Assembly (NCBI GenBank): GCA_025200525.1
Contig: CM045758.1
Coordinates: forward strand, 4,468,858-4,532,857
Direction: 5' to 3'
Length of the DNA: 64,000 nt
DNA from: Camellia lanceoleosa
Taxonomy: Eukaryota > Streptophyta > Magnoliopsida > Ericales > Theaceae
Position 1 is the first letter of the stretch, and each line of letters begins with the position of its first letter. The position numbers and the translations under genes are program-made. The notes beneath the pieces were generated by a model. The model saw only the letters and a list, made by a program, of their open reading frames with translations, ran no database searches and was not told the DNA's origin. Below, in pieces: positions 10,983-23,592 of this stretch.

Positions 10983-12482
10983 ATGGCCCAACAATCTGAG
11001 TTGATCACCAGTTACAATGAGCATAACGCAATCGCTTCAAATCGAGCTCCTCCTCCACCCGGGGCCCCATTACCTGGACAACTACCTGCTGGCCAGAATG
11101 CCCCTCCAAACCCTCAAAATGCCCAGCTGCCTGTAATACCCTCCGAATCAATGTAACATTCTGCCAAACCCCCAAACATTCAAGAGGACACGGGTCTTCC
11201 AACGGGGCTGGCTCCGCCCCCGCTTCTACCACAACTGTCCAAAAACATTCCGGACTCTCCATTTGAGTTCGAGGTAGACCAGACAGCTCTGAAATTGAGC
11301 AAGTTGGAGAAGCTCTTTAAGAAGTCTCAAGGGGTGAAGGCCATCCCAGATATTGAAGACGGCTATACTGATGTAGCCGTGACTCTGCCGGATAGATTTA
11401 AGATGCCCCAGATCGATCGCTTTGATGGATCCGGGGATCCTATGGTTCACCTCCGGCTATTCTCAGACGTTCTAAGACCAATGGGCCTAACCCGACCGCA
11501 AAAGCTTTCTTTGTTCGGTCGAACCCTATCGGGTGTGGCATCCACTTGGTATTCAAAGCTGGAGGATGATGTGAAGATAAACTGGGATGAGATGGCCGAG
11601 GCCTTCGTGGCACAATATTCATACAACACGCAGATCGAGATCACAACTCGTGATCTTGAGACAACCAGGCAGGAGCCTAAAGAATCTTTCTCTGACTTTG
11701 TGACCCGGTGGAGGGCGAAGGCATCGATGATGACCTTAAGGCCAACAGACAGAGACCAAATACGGATGATTGTGCGCAATCTCCAGCCGGCGTTAATGAA
11801 GAAGATGATTGTAGTTCCCTTCCCCACTTTCGCAGATCTGCATGATATGGGGATGCAAATAGAGGATGCGATGAAACAGGGTCTGTTTGACCAAGATCGG
11901 GATCAACCCCGGAGAACATTTAACCGGAATACCAATGCAGGCCCGAGTGGCTCTTCCAATACAAGAACTTCAGAGGTCGGAATGGTCACCACCAATCCCC
12001 CTCCCCAACCAAGGTCCGCAGCGGCCACACCTTTTTCTGATGCCTCTGGGAGCAGTAATCAAGCCCCAAGATACCAACCCAGGGGTCAACGAACCTTCTC
12101 CCCACTCTATATGTCTTTGTCTAAAGTCCTCGGGGTTCTAGTCGAAAGGGGCACCAAACCCTTGGGCAACCGAGGCCTCTACCGAATCCACTCCCTTCCC
12201 ATAACCCACCAAATATTGCCAATACCACCAAAGAAGATGGTCATGACACCGACCAATGTTACAGTCAAGGCCATGAGATTCAAGATCTCATTGACAAAAA
12301 CATCATTCTACCTCCCCAAGGACCCAACGTCACAAACAACCCACTCCCCAAACACAACCAAGATCCACCAAAAGAGTCAACCTCATCCATCTTGGTCGCT
12401 TCATATGATCCCAGATCTATATCACTCCCTCCCACCTACCCAAGCCGAGGTGATCCTCCCGATAGCACGGACTTGTGCATGA
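10983..12482 (+). pseudogene. gag of the Ogre-like element
   Basis: The likely start is the ATG at 10983 (MAQQSELITSYNEHNA), followed by a Pro-rich stretch, one in-frame TAA near 11154, and then an open frame to 12482. The capsid-like Retrotrans_gag core is clear: MPQIDRFDGSGDP, HLRLFSDVLRPMG, GVASTWYSKLEDD, MAEAFVAQYSYNTQIE, SFSDFVTRWRAKA. Gag forms the particle that packages the RNA. The C-terminal part turns into Pro/Ser-rich sequence that looks frame-shifted compared with relatives, and no CCHC zinc knuckle is visible. The single stop plus the broken frames downstream make it a pseudogene. Confidence 0.85.
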
Positions 12483-13399
12483 TGGACACCTCTACACCCC
12501 AACTCGAGCCAAGGTGGTGACCACCGAGGATGGAGCAGGCGAGCCGAGGAGAGCAAAACAATTGAATCTGGGTGAAGCTATCCGAGAATTTAGTGGCGAG
12601 CTTATGATCCGAGTGGATATATCTTGTCAATGAGCGATTTAAGCCGAGTATGGGGTTCTTGGGAAGAGGCTGAGTTGTGTATGATCCGGGGGACAAGCTT
12701 GAATCAGCGGGGGATGATTTGACTGCGGTGGAAGAGGACTTCGCCAACCTTCAATTCTACGAGCAGGAATCAGGGGATGCATCGATTAACTGGTTCCAAG
12801 ATGAGAGTCGAAGTCGTCGGGTGGTTGGATGATCACCGATATTGTACCTTTTGTGGCGGAAGGGCCGAGGATCAGATTACATTGCCGGGAGGCGCCGGTA
12901 CGAAGAATTTCGCTCAGGAACAAAACATTTTGAAAACCGCACAGTTATTGTTGGAGGAACAAGGAAAAAGATGGGATTCTGAGAGGGCCCGAAAAGAAAA
13001 GAATCACGAGGAAGTTGAGAGTCTTTGCGGGCACGAACATCTTTGTGGGCATGCGGAATGAAAACGCCGAGAGCGTAAACTTACGAGAACCGCATGGATG
13101 CTCGCTAGATGCTAATGGAATGTGGTGGGAAGATGACGACTTGTATCTTGCCCACAGACGAAGATTGGGCAGGTGGCCAACCAGACAGCACCTGGTACCT
13201 CGAGGAGGTGGACCATATGACTAGAAGTGGGCGGTATTTCAAGCCCCCACACCTTGATCAACCCGAGGCATCGTGGAAAGATAAGGAGGCAGAAAGCGAA
13301 GAAGCAAGTGGAAGAAGAGGTCAGATCAAGCAAATAAAGAAAATCTGACAGTACATCTCCATCCGGGGATCGCTTATGGCTTCGAGGGTGCACCCAAGC

Positions 13400-14170
13400 A
13401 GTCAGTCTTATCTGCCATGGACAGAGCGAAACTTTCCATCGAAACTACGCCGAACAACTAGTTGGTTTGGTCTTCCGGAGGAGGTTCCCGGCATTGACCT
13501 TCTGGACAAAGAATTGCCGCTGAGGCGTGGATCATAATGCACCTCTCTACATCTCCGTAGAATGCAAGGACAAATGGATTCGGTGGTGCTCGTTGACACC
13601 GTCCGCTTATCAATGTCTGTCCGGCGAGCGGTATGCAATTGGGTTAAAAGTGCGGACTTCACACCGACTACTCAAGTAATCGAGCATATGATAATACAAG
13701 CGAGGATGTCACAGGGGACGGTGAAAATCAAACCAAGATTGGGCCGGACAACACGAAATAGATTTTCATGTCTTGGAGGTCCTCGCATCTTTCAACATGC
13801 TTTTAGGCGACCACGGTTGCATCAGGTGAAGGCCGTTTCATCTACTCTGCATCAAATGGTGAAATACCCCTATGGAAAGGGAGTAGCCATTGTTTTTGGG
13901 AACTCATCAATCCATCCCCCTCCGGAGGTATCTACGCCAGTCCTGGAGATTGAACACGGCATGGAGGACATGTTTATATCGGGATTTACTTTGGCTGAGG
14001 CCCGGGTGGTACAAAACATTATGGCTGTGAATGAGGGTTTGTATGTCAGCGCTCAAGCCGTATACCTCATGAATAAGCTACAACATATCCCGGGGATGGG
14101 ATTGGGAAGAAGCGGCAGGAAAGGAGTCGCGTTGGCGTGCCACATAATCCACATACCTTTGGATTAGGTT
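13400..14170 (+). pseudogene. Protease region and PR-RT linker of the Ogre-like element, eroded
   Basis: Fragments in several frames between 13400 and 13760 (CKDKWIRW, then an NVCP-like piece, then RAYDNTS) correspond to the aspartic-protease neighbourhood, but no intact D[T/S]G can be read. The frame at 13562-14167 keeps the C-terminal end and linker: RPRLHQVKAVSSTLHQMV, GKGVAIVFGNSSIHPPPE, SGFTLAEARVVQNI. These are typical of the Tat protease C-terminus. Many single-base losses shift the frame. The upstream stretch 12483-13400 shows no recognisable domain. Confidence 0.65.
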
Positions 14171-14746
14171 ATCCGCCTACCAAAGAAAACCGGACGAGGA
14201 AAGGAAAGAAATGGCCGGCGAGCGAAGGTGGGAAGCCTTTTGATCTAATGCATAGGCCCATCTGGGTACCTGAATGGACGCTTCGTCAGGAGGAAGATTT
14301 TCCATTTTGCGCTTCCCGTAACCATGGTTGAACGCAGAGGAAGCGCTGCAGTTTCGAAATCTTTTTCGACTTGCAACTATCCGGATGACGTTGCAAGAGC
14401 GAGCAGACCAACAACCGAGATCGAAGCGGAATAAGGCGGTGAGTCCGAGGGCACCGAATTGGAAATGGGGTAGCTGCATGTCTCCTCTTTGATCCTCCGA
14501 TCGACGAGATTGCTTGGGGAATAACGTCGCGTTTCCGTGATTGGAGATGAAACGGCGAGCCAACCAGAGCCATCTTGGACGACGATCGCACTCGCCACTT
14601 GGCAAGACGAGGAGGATTCTTATCCAGCCAGTTCCGGTCAGTAGTGAGCCTAATCTGATTCCACCGAAGTCTTCGAGTCGAATCGAGTTCCACTGACCGA
14701 AGTCTCGAGTCTGCACTCTGAGGATGTTAACCCGGATGCCAGAGTC

Positions 14747-15835
14747 TTGTCCAGGTCGTCTTTTTCCTTTTCTTTTGAGTCTGTTGTAACCGATGAATTG
14801 GATGATCTGGAAGTACTTAATGAGAATGAATCATCTGTGGTTTCCGAGTACTTTTCTGTGCCCCTAATTTATTGCATTAGTTCAGACTTTCAAAATTTTG
14901 ATCAAAACGACAAGGACGAAGTGCCTCCGGTTTTACAACGTTTAATTGAGCAAGAACAGGAGAGATTTGTTAAGCCTTTAACGGATGAAATCATTTCTGT
15001 GAATATTGGTACTGAGGAGGACCCGCGGCTGGTCCAGATCGGGTCCACGTTGTCTTCGGAGGAACGCGAGCGCTTAGTCGCTTTATTAAAAGATTTCAAA
15101 GATGTTTTCGCGTGGTCCTACGCAGACATGCCTGGAATCGATCCTGAGATTGTACAGCATCGGATCCCCCTTGACCCCGAGGCCCGACCTATCAAGCAGA
15201 AGCTCAGAAGGATCCGCCCAGATTGGGCTCTCAAGATCAAAGAAGAGGTCACCAAGCAAATTGACGCAGGCTTCCTGCTAGTATCAGAATATCCCACTTG
15301 GTTGGCCAACATAGTGCCGGTGCCGAAGAAAGATGGCAAGATCCGGGTGTGCGAGACTTGTGGATTTGAACAGAGCCATCAGGACGACTTTCCTTTGCCA
15401 CACATTGATGAGCTAGTGGACTTCACAGCAGGGCATGCATTGCTCTCATTCATGGATGGCTTCTCAGGGTACAACCAGATTGTGATGGCACCAGAGGACA
15501 GAGAAAAGACTGCATTCACCACCCCGTGGGGAACATACTGCTATCGGGTGATGCCGTTTTGGTTGAAAAACGCTGGGGCTACTTATCAACGGGCCGCGAC
15601 CACAATATTACACGATATGATCCACAAAGAGGTTGAGGTGTACGTGGACGACATGATTGTCAAGTCCAAAGAAAGAGAGGGCCACTACACCGCCTTGCGC
15701 AAGTTCTTCCAAAGGATCGTGAATTCAAAGTTGCTTAAACCTCGTAAATGTACGCTTGGTGTTACAATGAAAAATGTGGGGTTTCGACACACAAAGGCAT
15801 CGAGGTCGACCCTTCCAAAATCAAGGCCATCTTAG
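14747..15835 (+). pseudogene. Reverse transcriptase of the Ogre-like element
   Basis: The open frame holds FAWSYADMPGIDPEIV, VPVPKKDGKIRV, DDFPLPHIDELVD, SFMDGFSGYNQIV, KNAGATYQRA and the intact catalytic YVDDMIVKS. Damage is visible. The MPFG motif reads MPFW, and the region after KIRVC, where relatives have VDFRDLN, is out of register (ETCGFEQSHQ). The frame shifts near 15770 and RT continues at 15748-16050 in another frame (VDPSKIKAILEMPPPRTEKE). The stretch before it, 14170-14746, has no clear domain; Ogre elements are known to have an intron near here, but I cannot place splice sites. Confidence 0.88.
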
Positions 15836-16350
15836 AAATGCCACCACCAAGGACTGAAAAGGAGGTGCGAGGCTTTCTGGGTAAAGTGCAATTCATAAGA
15901 CGGTTCATTTCAAAACTAACCTTGACTTGTGAACCACTTTTTGGCCTCCTCAAGAAAGGAAAGAAGTTCCAATGGGACGGCCGATGCCAAGCTGCATTTG
16001 AACAGATTAAAGAATATCTACGTAACTCCACCTGCTTTATCACCACCTAATCGTGGAAACCGTTGATTTTGTACCTGTCAGTGACTGAGACCACGATGGG
16101 CTGCATGCTTGCACAAGAATCAGAAGATAGGGTGGAGAAAGCCATCTATTATTTGAGCAAGAAAATGCTAGAGTATGAAACCCTAAGATACGCCACCGAA
16201 AAGGCTTGCTTAGCTCGTATGGGCTACCGTGAAGTTAGGCACTACTTGTTAGCTCACTCTGTAATGTTGGTTTCACGACTTGATCCCATCAAATATCTTT
16301 TTCGAGAAACCAGCCACGGTAGGCTAGCTCGTTGGTTGTCAAGCTCCTAA
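15748..16350 (+). pseudogene. RT connection and first RNase H of the Ogre-like element
   Basis: After the frameshift the sequence continues with EVRGFLGKVQFIRRFISKL and GKKFQWDGRCQAAFEQIK. A stop near 16047 is followed in the next frame by LYLSVTETTMGCMLAQE, AIYYLSKKMLEYETLRYATEK and ARWLSS, which is the retroviral-type RNase H. The usual LVDGSLA-type tether after it is unrecognisable. RNase H removes the RNA template strand. Two frame breaks within 600 bp exclude function. Confidence 0.82.
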
Positions 16351-16479
16351 TTTGATCTTACATATGTGACGCGTAAGTCAAGAAGGGCGAGCAAGAGCGA
16401 GTTCCTTGCCGACCATCCGTTGAGGGATGAAGCGCTTGAGTACCTATTCCCGATGAAGCAATTACGCATATCGACGAGG

Positions 16480-17059
16480 AAAGTTGATAATGTACTTTGA
16501 CGGAGGCCAAATCAACATGGGTATGGGATAGAGTGTTCCGATAGCACCCGACAATTCAGATCCTCTAGCCTTCAAACTCCGCTTTCAAAGTCTCAAATAA
16601 CGAAAGCGTATCTGGTGCATTGTTGGTATGGAAGCGACCACGGAATTAGGGGCAAGACGGCTGGACGTCATCGGAGATTCGAATCTTGTTGTGTCTCAAG
16701 CTAAAGGAGACTGGAAAGTAAAAGAAGAAAATATGATGATGTATCACCAAACCTTGGATTTGCTGATTCCTCGATTTGAAAAGTTAAGTTTTACTCATCT
16801 ACTAAGAGAGAACAACAAGTTCGCAGACGCTTTAGCAACTCTATCATCCATGATAGACATCCCACGGAGTCCGAATCGTCCAAATATTATCGACCGTAAA
16901 TTACTCGCTTATGAGTTGATTGCGGCCATAGATGAAGTTCGGGACGAACACCCCGTATTACGACATCCGAACTTTTGGAAATGTAAACGCATCCGCCAGG
17001 TAAATGCCAAAGACAAGAGGGCAATCGAAGAATGTCACCCGCCCATCATCTCGGGGTAA
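16480..17059 (+). pseudogene. Second, archaeal-type RNase H of the Ogre-like element
   Basis: MYFDGG (near 16490) carries the first catalytic Asp. After a frame change the reading frame from 16628 gives LDVIGDSNLVVSQAKGDWK (Asp), then HLLRENNKFADALATLSSM (Asp). This second RNase H next to the first places the element in the Tat clade. The middle part with the NNMAEYEA-type Glu is scrambled by indels (16510-16625). Confidence 0.8.
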
Positions 17060-18175
17060 GCAGTATAGAAGAGGTCATCTGGGAATGCATAAACTGTGTG
17101 TTGATGCTGAAGAGTCCAAGCGTCTGATGGAAGCCATCCACGGGGGTGAATGTGGTGCACATATGAATGGGGTGATGTTGGCGCGGAAGATCCTTAGACA
17201 AGGTTATTATTGGTCCACCATGGAGAAGGATTGTATCGGTTTTGTTCGGCGATGCCACAAGTGTCAGATTCATGCAAATCGCATGAACATCCCGCCGAGC
17301 TGTACAACATGACTTCGCCATGGCCTTTTTCGATCTGGGAATTGATGTGATCGGAGCCGCCACGAAGGGTCAAATGGGCATGAGTTCATCCTCGTAGCGA
17401 TAGATTACTTCACAAAGTGGGTTGAGGCCCAATCTTATGCGGTTGAAAGCTTCACATCGTTGCAAAATTCATCGAAACAACATCTTCTGCCGCAACGGAG
17501 CCCCGAATGAAATAGTTTCTGACAATGGTTCCCACTACAAGAAGGAGGTAATTGACTTGTTGGAGAAATACAACGTGGCTTTTCATAAGTCGTCTACTTA
17601 CCGGCCGCAAACCACCGGAACAGTTGAGGCCGCCAACAAGAACATCAAGCGCATACTACAGAAGATGGTGGAAACCTATCGGATCGGCCGATAAGTCGCC
17701 ATTTGCTCTATGGGGCTACAGGACTTCGATCAGAACTTCCACTGGGGCGACTCCGTACTCATTAGTCTATGGGATGGAGGCCGTTCTACCAATTGAGATT
17801 GAGGTCCCGTCATTGCGAGTATTGGCCGAGTGCCAGATAAACGAAGCAGATTGGCAGCAGAATAGATTTGAAGAACTCATGCTCTTTGATGAAAGGAGAT
17901 TGAAAGCACTGTACCACGTTCAGGGTTATCAACGCAGAATCGCCCGGGCCTTTAACAAGAAGGTTAAGTCCAGGAATTTAAAAGAAGGAGATTTAGTACT
18001 CAAGGACAACCGAGCTCCTATCCACGACCCAAGGGGCAAGTTCAGACCCAATTGGACTGGTCCTTACATCATCAAGTCAATCTGGTCAGGTGGAGCTGTG
18101 GTTCTGATGGATCTAGATGGCTTGGAGTTCTCTCAACCGATCAACATGGACAAGTTGAAGAAATATTATCCCTGA
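17004..18175 (+). pseudogene. Integrase of the Ogre-like element
   Basis: The zinc-binding domain is present at 17090-17300 (EAIHGGECGAHMNG, CHKCQIHANRMN). The DDE core follows in shifted frames: IDVIGAATKGQM, then DNGSHYKKEVIDLLEKYNV with the second Asp and GTVEAANKNIKRI with the Glu at the usual DD35E spacing. The C-terminal domain at 17690-18175 is the best preserved part (KSPFALWGYRTS, GATPYSLVYGMEAVLP, GPYIIKSIWSGGAVVL, MDKLKKYYP then stop). At least three frame breaks occur, between 17310 and 17430 and near 17690. Confidence 0.85.
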
Positions 18176-19900
18176 GAGGCTCGCTAGGCCGAAAACCCGA
18201 AAGGGCGACCTAGGCAAAACTCAGAGCATAGAAAATTTGAAAACTATAAAAACTGAGCTCGCAAGGTTGAAAACCCGCAAAGGGCGGCCTTGGCAAAAGT
18301 TAGAGCGCAAAAGGAGAGCAAAAACACCCGAGCGAACCTAACCCTGAACTACGTAAGACTTGATTCCCATCTTTGGGATACGTAGGCAGCTTCATCTTGA
18401 AGTCCAGTCACAATCTTTTCCCCGATCAACTTAGTCCATTTTGATCACCTCAGTCATCTTTATTCATCAGCATTCACTACGATCTCCGGTACAGTGCTAT
18501 TCAAACTAGGGGCAACTTTCCGTTGCAATGGAGTGTTCGCATCATCGAGACTAGGGGCAACTTTCCGTTGCCACACTTTGTCAAGCACCTTTTCAAACTA
18601 GGGGCAACTTTCCGGTTGCTAGGATTCGGGTTGTGTATCTCGGATGATTTCAGCGTGTCGGCTCATCCATATCGAAAATAGTTTTGAAAAGTTTTCGTAA
18701 AAGTTGACTTTGTTCAAATTAATCTTTTCACAACTAAGACCATTTTTGGACCAAAAGGAGAATTTTCAAGACCACAACCTTCAATTTCATTGATTTGAAA
18801 CGAGTTCTTCCGCTCTTGCATACAATTGAAGTTGCTTTTATTACATTCATAAAAGAAAACTTTGAAAGTACTAATAAAGCAATAAATGGGGCATAGTCTA
18901 GTCAGTGTCCTGCGCCCCCTGAGCTAGTCGAGCTTCAGATGCCAACTTAGGCCCAACTTATATGGTCAGGCTGGCCGGAGTGCGGAGTGGGAAATAAAAT
19001 ATCTGATAAGTCAAGCCGATCGACGGATCGGTATCTGGAACATCTTTGTAGCTTATTTGAAAAGATTAAGCCAGGAACGGCGCCATGCGACGCGATCTGC
19101 CGACAAGTTGCGCATCCATTCGAACCACCAGCTCTCATCGGGAGCATTCACTGAGCGTTGCCGAAAGAAGTAGCCGCGGGCTGGATAGGCAGGGCAAGAG
19201 TCCACAACTTGCAACTTCTCTGTCAACCATATATGGGGAGGGAGAAAAAATGAGAGAATAAAGAATAGAGAGATGTGCGATGAGAGAAAAGTGAGATAAG
19301 GGTTTTACGAGAAAAGTCGAGCCCGAGGGTCGAGTGATGTAAGCAAATACAAGTGAGCTTGGGTGGGAAACATTACCTGTAGCAGTAGTGGACTCCTGCC
19401 GTCTGGTTGTCTCCGGCGTAGAAGGCATCGAGCCTATCAATTTTGGATACACTCCACTATCCGGATAGTCCATCCGGTACATCGTGTTATATTTTTGCTT
19501 ATCGAGTTGTTGTTTTTGCTTATTGAGTTGTAAGTTTTGTCATTTGTCGCGTTTTGCGTTTTGAGTTGTTACTTTTTGATTACACAATTTTGTTAAGTCT
19601 TGTCTATTAGTCGTTAACATTCTTGTACTTTGTTTATCGAGTTGTAAACTTCGCTAAGATTCTGTTTATTTCTTAGTGAGTCGTTTTGTTTTGTTTTGTT
19701 GTCGATTCCCTACCTAACCGTAAATACATGAGGCGCATTTCCATTTAATTCCATTTTGTGCAAAATAATGCGATGCGATCTTTGAGAATTTCAAATACAA
19801 CATCTTTTCAAAAATTTGTTTCATTTCATCATGTCTTACAACAATAAAGGTACAAGTTTTCTGAAAATAAAAGCGCCTAACAATGTGCAAAGTGCTACAA
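18176..19900 (+). other. Non-coding region downstream of pol in the Ogre-like element
   Basis: Two kinds of short repeats stand out. One is GAAAACCCGAAAGGGCG with GGCAAAACTCAGAGC, present twice at about 18190-18310. The other is ACTAGGGGCAACTTTCCG, present three times near 18505, 18560 and 18598. Both look like relics of structured 3' non-coding RNA of Tat elements. From 18700 to 19900 no domain is visible on either strand. Confidence 0.6.
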
Positions 19901-19924
19901 ACTACTAGCTAAAAAGTAGAATAA

Positions 19925-22900
19925 GCGGAAATAACATCGATTGCCCTCGGGAGGCGAAGGGAGGCCCCTCATCCTCTTCTGGGATAATCTCTACATCATC
20001 ATCACCATCCTGGATCGGAGCTGTCATCCTCCGGATCCTCCTCGAGCTTCGTCTCGCTCTCGGAACCAAGACGAGGCCTCCCTCTCCGAGGATGCCTCGA
20101 CACATGATCTGCGATCTCCTCCTCGTCATCCTCGGCGATGGGTGCCCTGCGTCTGCGAGGCGACCTGCTCCTCGAACTCCTCGAGAAGGCCTAGATGGCC
20201 CGGCTCACGAAGGCTGGATGGCCCGATTACCTCGACCTCTCGAGAAGGCCGGGTGGCCCACCTCAGCGTCGAAGCATATCTTTGGAGGCATCTGAAAATG
20301 CAAGGTGCAATGCATTAGTTCAAACATAAAAAGCGGTGCAAATCGAGAATGTGAATAGGGTGTGTGTCGGATCGCTCTATCTGTGAAGGTTCAAAAGCAG
20401 GAGTATCATCGAAACATGCTAGTCTGGAAAATGAACAATACCTCCACACCCACGATGCTCATCTGCGTCTCCTCCGTAAGATCATGCCCTCGAATGTGGC
20501 GGCATCGGCGGCTCGTCCATATATTCAAGCGAGGCGCAAATACAAATGCAAAACTATCGATGCGGAATCAATGTTCAAATATCGTGATAAATCAAAAGAA
20601 AAAAACATCTGGGGGCGAGTCGGGGTCTCTAACATATCGTGATCGGCGAGGAGGCTCTAGCGGAATCTGGTAAGGCGTCCCAAATCGCCCGGTTAAATCG
20701 GCTTCGGTCGGCATGTCGGCCACCTGGATGATCAAGAGTCGGAGGATCGGAGGGATCGAGCGCCCACCTCTGGATGTGCCACCTGCTAGAAGAAGGGATA
20801 TCGTAGCATGGGCGCGACCGAAGATGGTGCGCCCGATGAACCTCCGTCTTGGAGCCCGCACTCCGTCGGGGCATCAAATATATATCTGGCGGTAGGTGGC
20901 GCAGTTCCCATCGCCATGATGCAACAAAGCATCAACGCCTGCGCATACCTTTTCGACCTCCTCGGGGATAATCTATCGGCGATCCGCATGGTGTGCGGAG
21001 GCCTGCGAGTGTCACGAGTGCCCCCCATATCGGCAATGGCGTTCCCCAGAACCAAACCTGCCGGGTCCCTCGGCGAGGAATCTATCTTGACAACAACTCG
21101 GCGCTCGAGTCTTGAGTCTCGAGCTCGTCGCCAAGCGCCCAAAGCCGCGGTGATCTGTGGATAACCAGTGTACAAATCAATCGTCGGATATCTGAGCGGA
21201 TCAAAGATGAAAATAAAAGGCGAGAGTTCAAGCAATACCTCCGTCGCTCGAACAGTATCAAAGTATCGTCGCAGAGAGGAGAGAGTCTCTCGAGGCCTCG
21301 CCAGATGCTCGCCCTCAAACATCAATGAAAATGGAGTCATAAGAGGTCCCACCACCTCCATCTCCGGAGCCAGTGTGGGGAAGTACACATACACCCACAG
21401 CTGAGAAAAGCAATGCAGAATATGAGTACAAAGTGCTAAAGGCAGAATACAGAATGCAAAGTGCGCCATGTGTGTGCAGTGAACAAGTAATGAGGAGCAA
21501 AATGTAAATCAAGAGGGCGGAATGTACCTCCCGGGCTCTCAGTAGCCAGAGTAAGTCCCTCGTGTGCGAGACGCGCTCATATCTTGATCTGAGGTAGCGC
21601 GGTAGCCGCCCAATCATCTTGACCAACTTTGTGATAAGTCCACTAGGCGCTCGATAAGTACAACCCTACCATGTTCCTCTGTCGGCGAACAAGGTGGTCT
21701 TGAAGGTACATGAGAAACCGCGGGCATCTTGCTCCACCTCCTCGAGTCTCGAGCTCCATCTGTGGCCGGGAAATGGGCGACAAACCGAGTATCGGACTCT
21801 CCCGAACCTCTGTCTCTGGTGGTGTGTCCCCAATAAGTGCATCGAGCGACCTCCTTGGCCCATATCCTCGTCATAAGGAATGGATACCGCCTATGTCTGG
21901 GCGGTGATCATAGCAAAGTCGGCGGGGTCATGGTCATATCGATCGCAGAGAAATGGAAAGAATTGGTGGTATCCACCATCTCTGCTAAAGGCGACAAATA
22001 AAGTCCTCTTGATCGGCAATGAGATAACCCTCTGCAGAATGGCCCCAAATCCAAGGTCAATCAATCCGGACGACTTAGGAGCTCAAAATACCACTCCCTC
22101 GGCGGTGGAGCCATATCCTCGCCGTGCGAGAATGAACTGCATTTAGAATGAATCGTAGATCGACAAATGAAGAAAATGAAAGGTGTGCAAATGAAGTGAA
22201 AATGAAATGTGCAAATGAAGTGAAAATGAAGTGTATTGCTGAAGTAAAAATGAAATGTGCATATAAAGTGTTTAGTGCGTGTTCAAATTTGAGACAATCG
22301 ATTGGAACGTGTGTTCGCTTCAAATTGGGAATTTGTGTGTTCTACTCAACATCGATTAGAACGTGTGTTAAGCTTCAAATTGGTTGTGTGTTCTACTCAA
22401 CATCGATTAGAACGTGTGTTACTTCAAATTGGGGTGTGTGTTCTACTCAACATCGATTAGGGCATGCGTTAAGCTTCAAATTGGGATTGTGTGTTCTACT
22501 CAACATCGATTAGAACGTGTGTTAAGCTTCAAATTGGAATGTGTGTTCTACTCAACATCGATTGAATTTGTCGTTAAGCTTCAAATTGGGGAATGTGTTC
22601 TACTCAACATCGATTGGAACGTGTGTTCGCTTCAAATTGGGAATGTGTGTTCTACTCAACATCGATTAAATTTGTGTGTTCGCTTCAAGTTTGAAATTTG
22701 AGTGTTCTACTCTCAATCGGTGAATTGCGTGTTAAACTTCAACTGGGTGTGTGTTGAAGATCGAGTTTTGGGGTGTGTGTTACGCTCTTGGTCATTATGT
22801 GCTATGTGCTCATTTTCAACTTGCTATGTGTTGGTGAATCAATGTATGGCCGTGTGTTCAATCTCTAACTAAGGTGCCTTTGCGTTCACAATTATTCAAT

Positions 22901-23260
22901 GTGCCTGTGTTCATGAAATTCAAGTGTTTAAGTCGGCGTGCTCGGGATGCAAGTATTATGTCATAAGCTAAAGCGTATGCCTAAGCATGGCGGAGAATGA
23001 AATGCATGAAAGATCACGGACAATAAAGTAAAATACCTCTGCGTCATAAGAGAGTCTTTGCTCACTCTCGTGAAGAAGATCCTCGGTGCCGATCGTTAAA
23101 ATCGGTGAAGTGACGGAAAGTGGCTCATGGAAGCCTATGAGCCCATGGAGCATATCGTCCGGGAAAGAAAGAGGCGAACCCTCGGGAATACCATAAAGTC
23201 AAAATCATCTCGGCACGGAAAACCTCCGTCGTGAGGAAATGACCTGCCATTGCGAGAAAT
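19925..23260 (-). pseudogene. Antisense plant-mobile-domain (PMD) gene with introns, inside the Ogre-like element
   Basis: On the minus strand, exons with GT-AG ends can be laid out. 23260-23037 holds the first ATG (23250, MAGHFLTTEVFRAEM) and ends DLLHESEQRLSYDAE. 22136-21528 holds NSFHFSAIDMTMTPADFAMIT, then IPYDEDM, ARGFSCTFKTTLFADRG and RDLLWLLRARE. 21400-21239 begins LWVYVYFPTLAPE. 21191 to about 20610 begins YPTIDLYTGYP. Two C-terminal exons follow (lower end about 20442; 20290-19925), rich in Arg, Asp and Glu. The order (aromatic plus F-H, EMT-like TPADF, LFADR, LWVYxYFP) is that of plant mobile domains, found in MAIN-like plant proteins and in transposons. A frameshift near 23165 and stops near 21890 and 21664 show decay. 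The role is unknown. The introns are antisense, so they would survive retrotransposition through the sense RNA. Confidence 0.7.
22318..22745 (+). repeat. Minisatellite of 52-bp units inside an intron of the antisense gene
   Basis: TTCTACTCAACATCGATTAG recurs with TCTAC at 22341, 22392, 22442, 22495, 22547, 22599 and 22651, spacings of 50-53 bp. Each unit contains ACGTGTGTT and AAGCTTCAAATTGG. It lies between the exons ending at 23037 and starting at 22136. A second small array of GTGAAAATGAA and TGTGCAAATGAA words is at 22185-22265. Confidence 0.88.
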
Positions 23261-23584
23261 CTGCAAGAGGAGCAAAATGAGCAAAATGGGCCAAAATTGG
23301 AAAAAGTCAACAAAAGTCAACTCTCGGAAATGAAAAGTCAACAAAAGTCAACCCGGAAAATTTTCCAAATATTGAAACAAAATTACCTCAAGTGGTGAAA
23401 ATGAGAAGAGAAGCCCCAAAAGTCGAAATTTAGTAAACTTCAAAGTGCTTAAATCTGAAAGATTCATAAAAACAACTTGCGTGGGTAGAAGGCGTATAAA
23501 ATCTTGAATCTGAGAGAAAATGGTCTAGAGCAAGAGGAAGAAGTTTTGCAACTTTGGGTGTGATTTTGGTGGAATGGAGGTCTG

Positions 23585-23592
23585 TATATATA
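23585..23592 (-). promoter_or_regulatory. TATA box for the antisense gene
   Basis: TATATATA lies about 330 bp upstream of the first ATG (23250) on the minus strand. It is followed by a C/T-rich leader and a possible donor (CACTTGAG then GTAATT, near 23388) that would splice to the acceptor CTCTTGCAG before 23260. Position and order fit a plant promoter; no expression data. Confidence 0.5.

Noticed and set aside
20364..20642. Plus-strand frames opposite the antisense gene
   Set aside because: Shadows of the minus-strand exons; no sense-strand domain.
22318..22745. Regular 52-bp repeat considered as CRISPR-like
   Set aside because: No distinct spacers; whole units are alike; plant element context.
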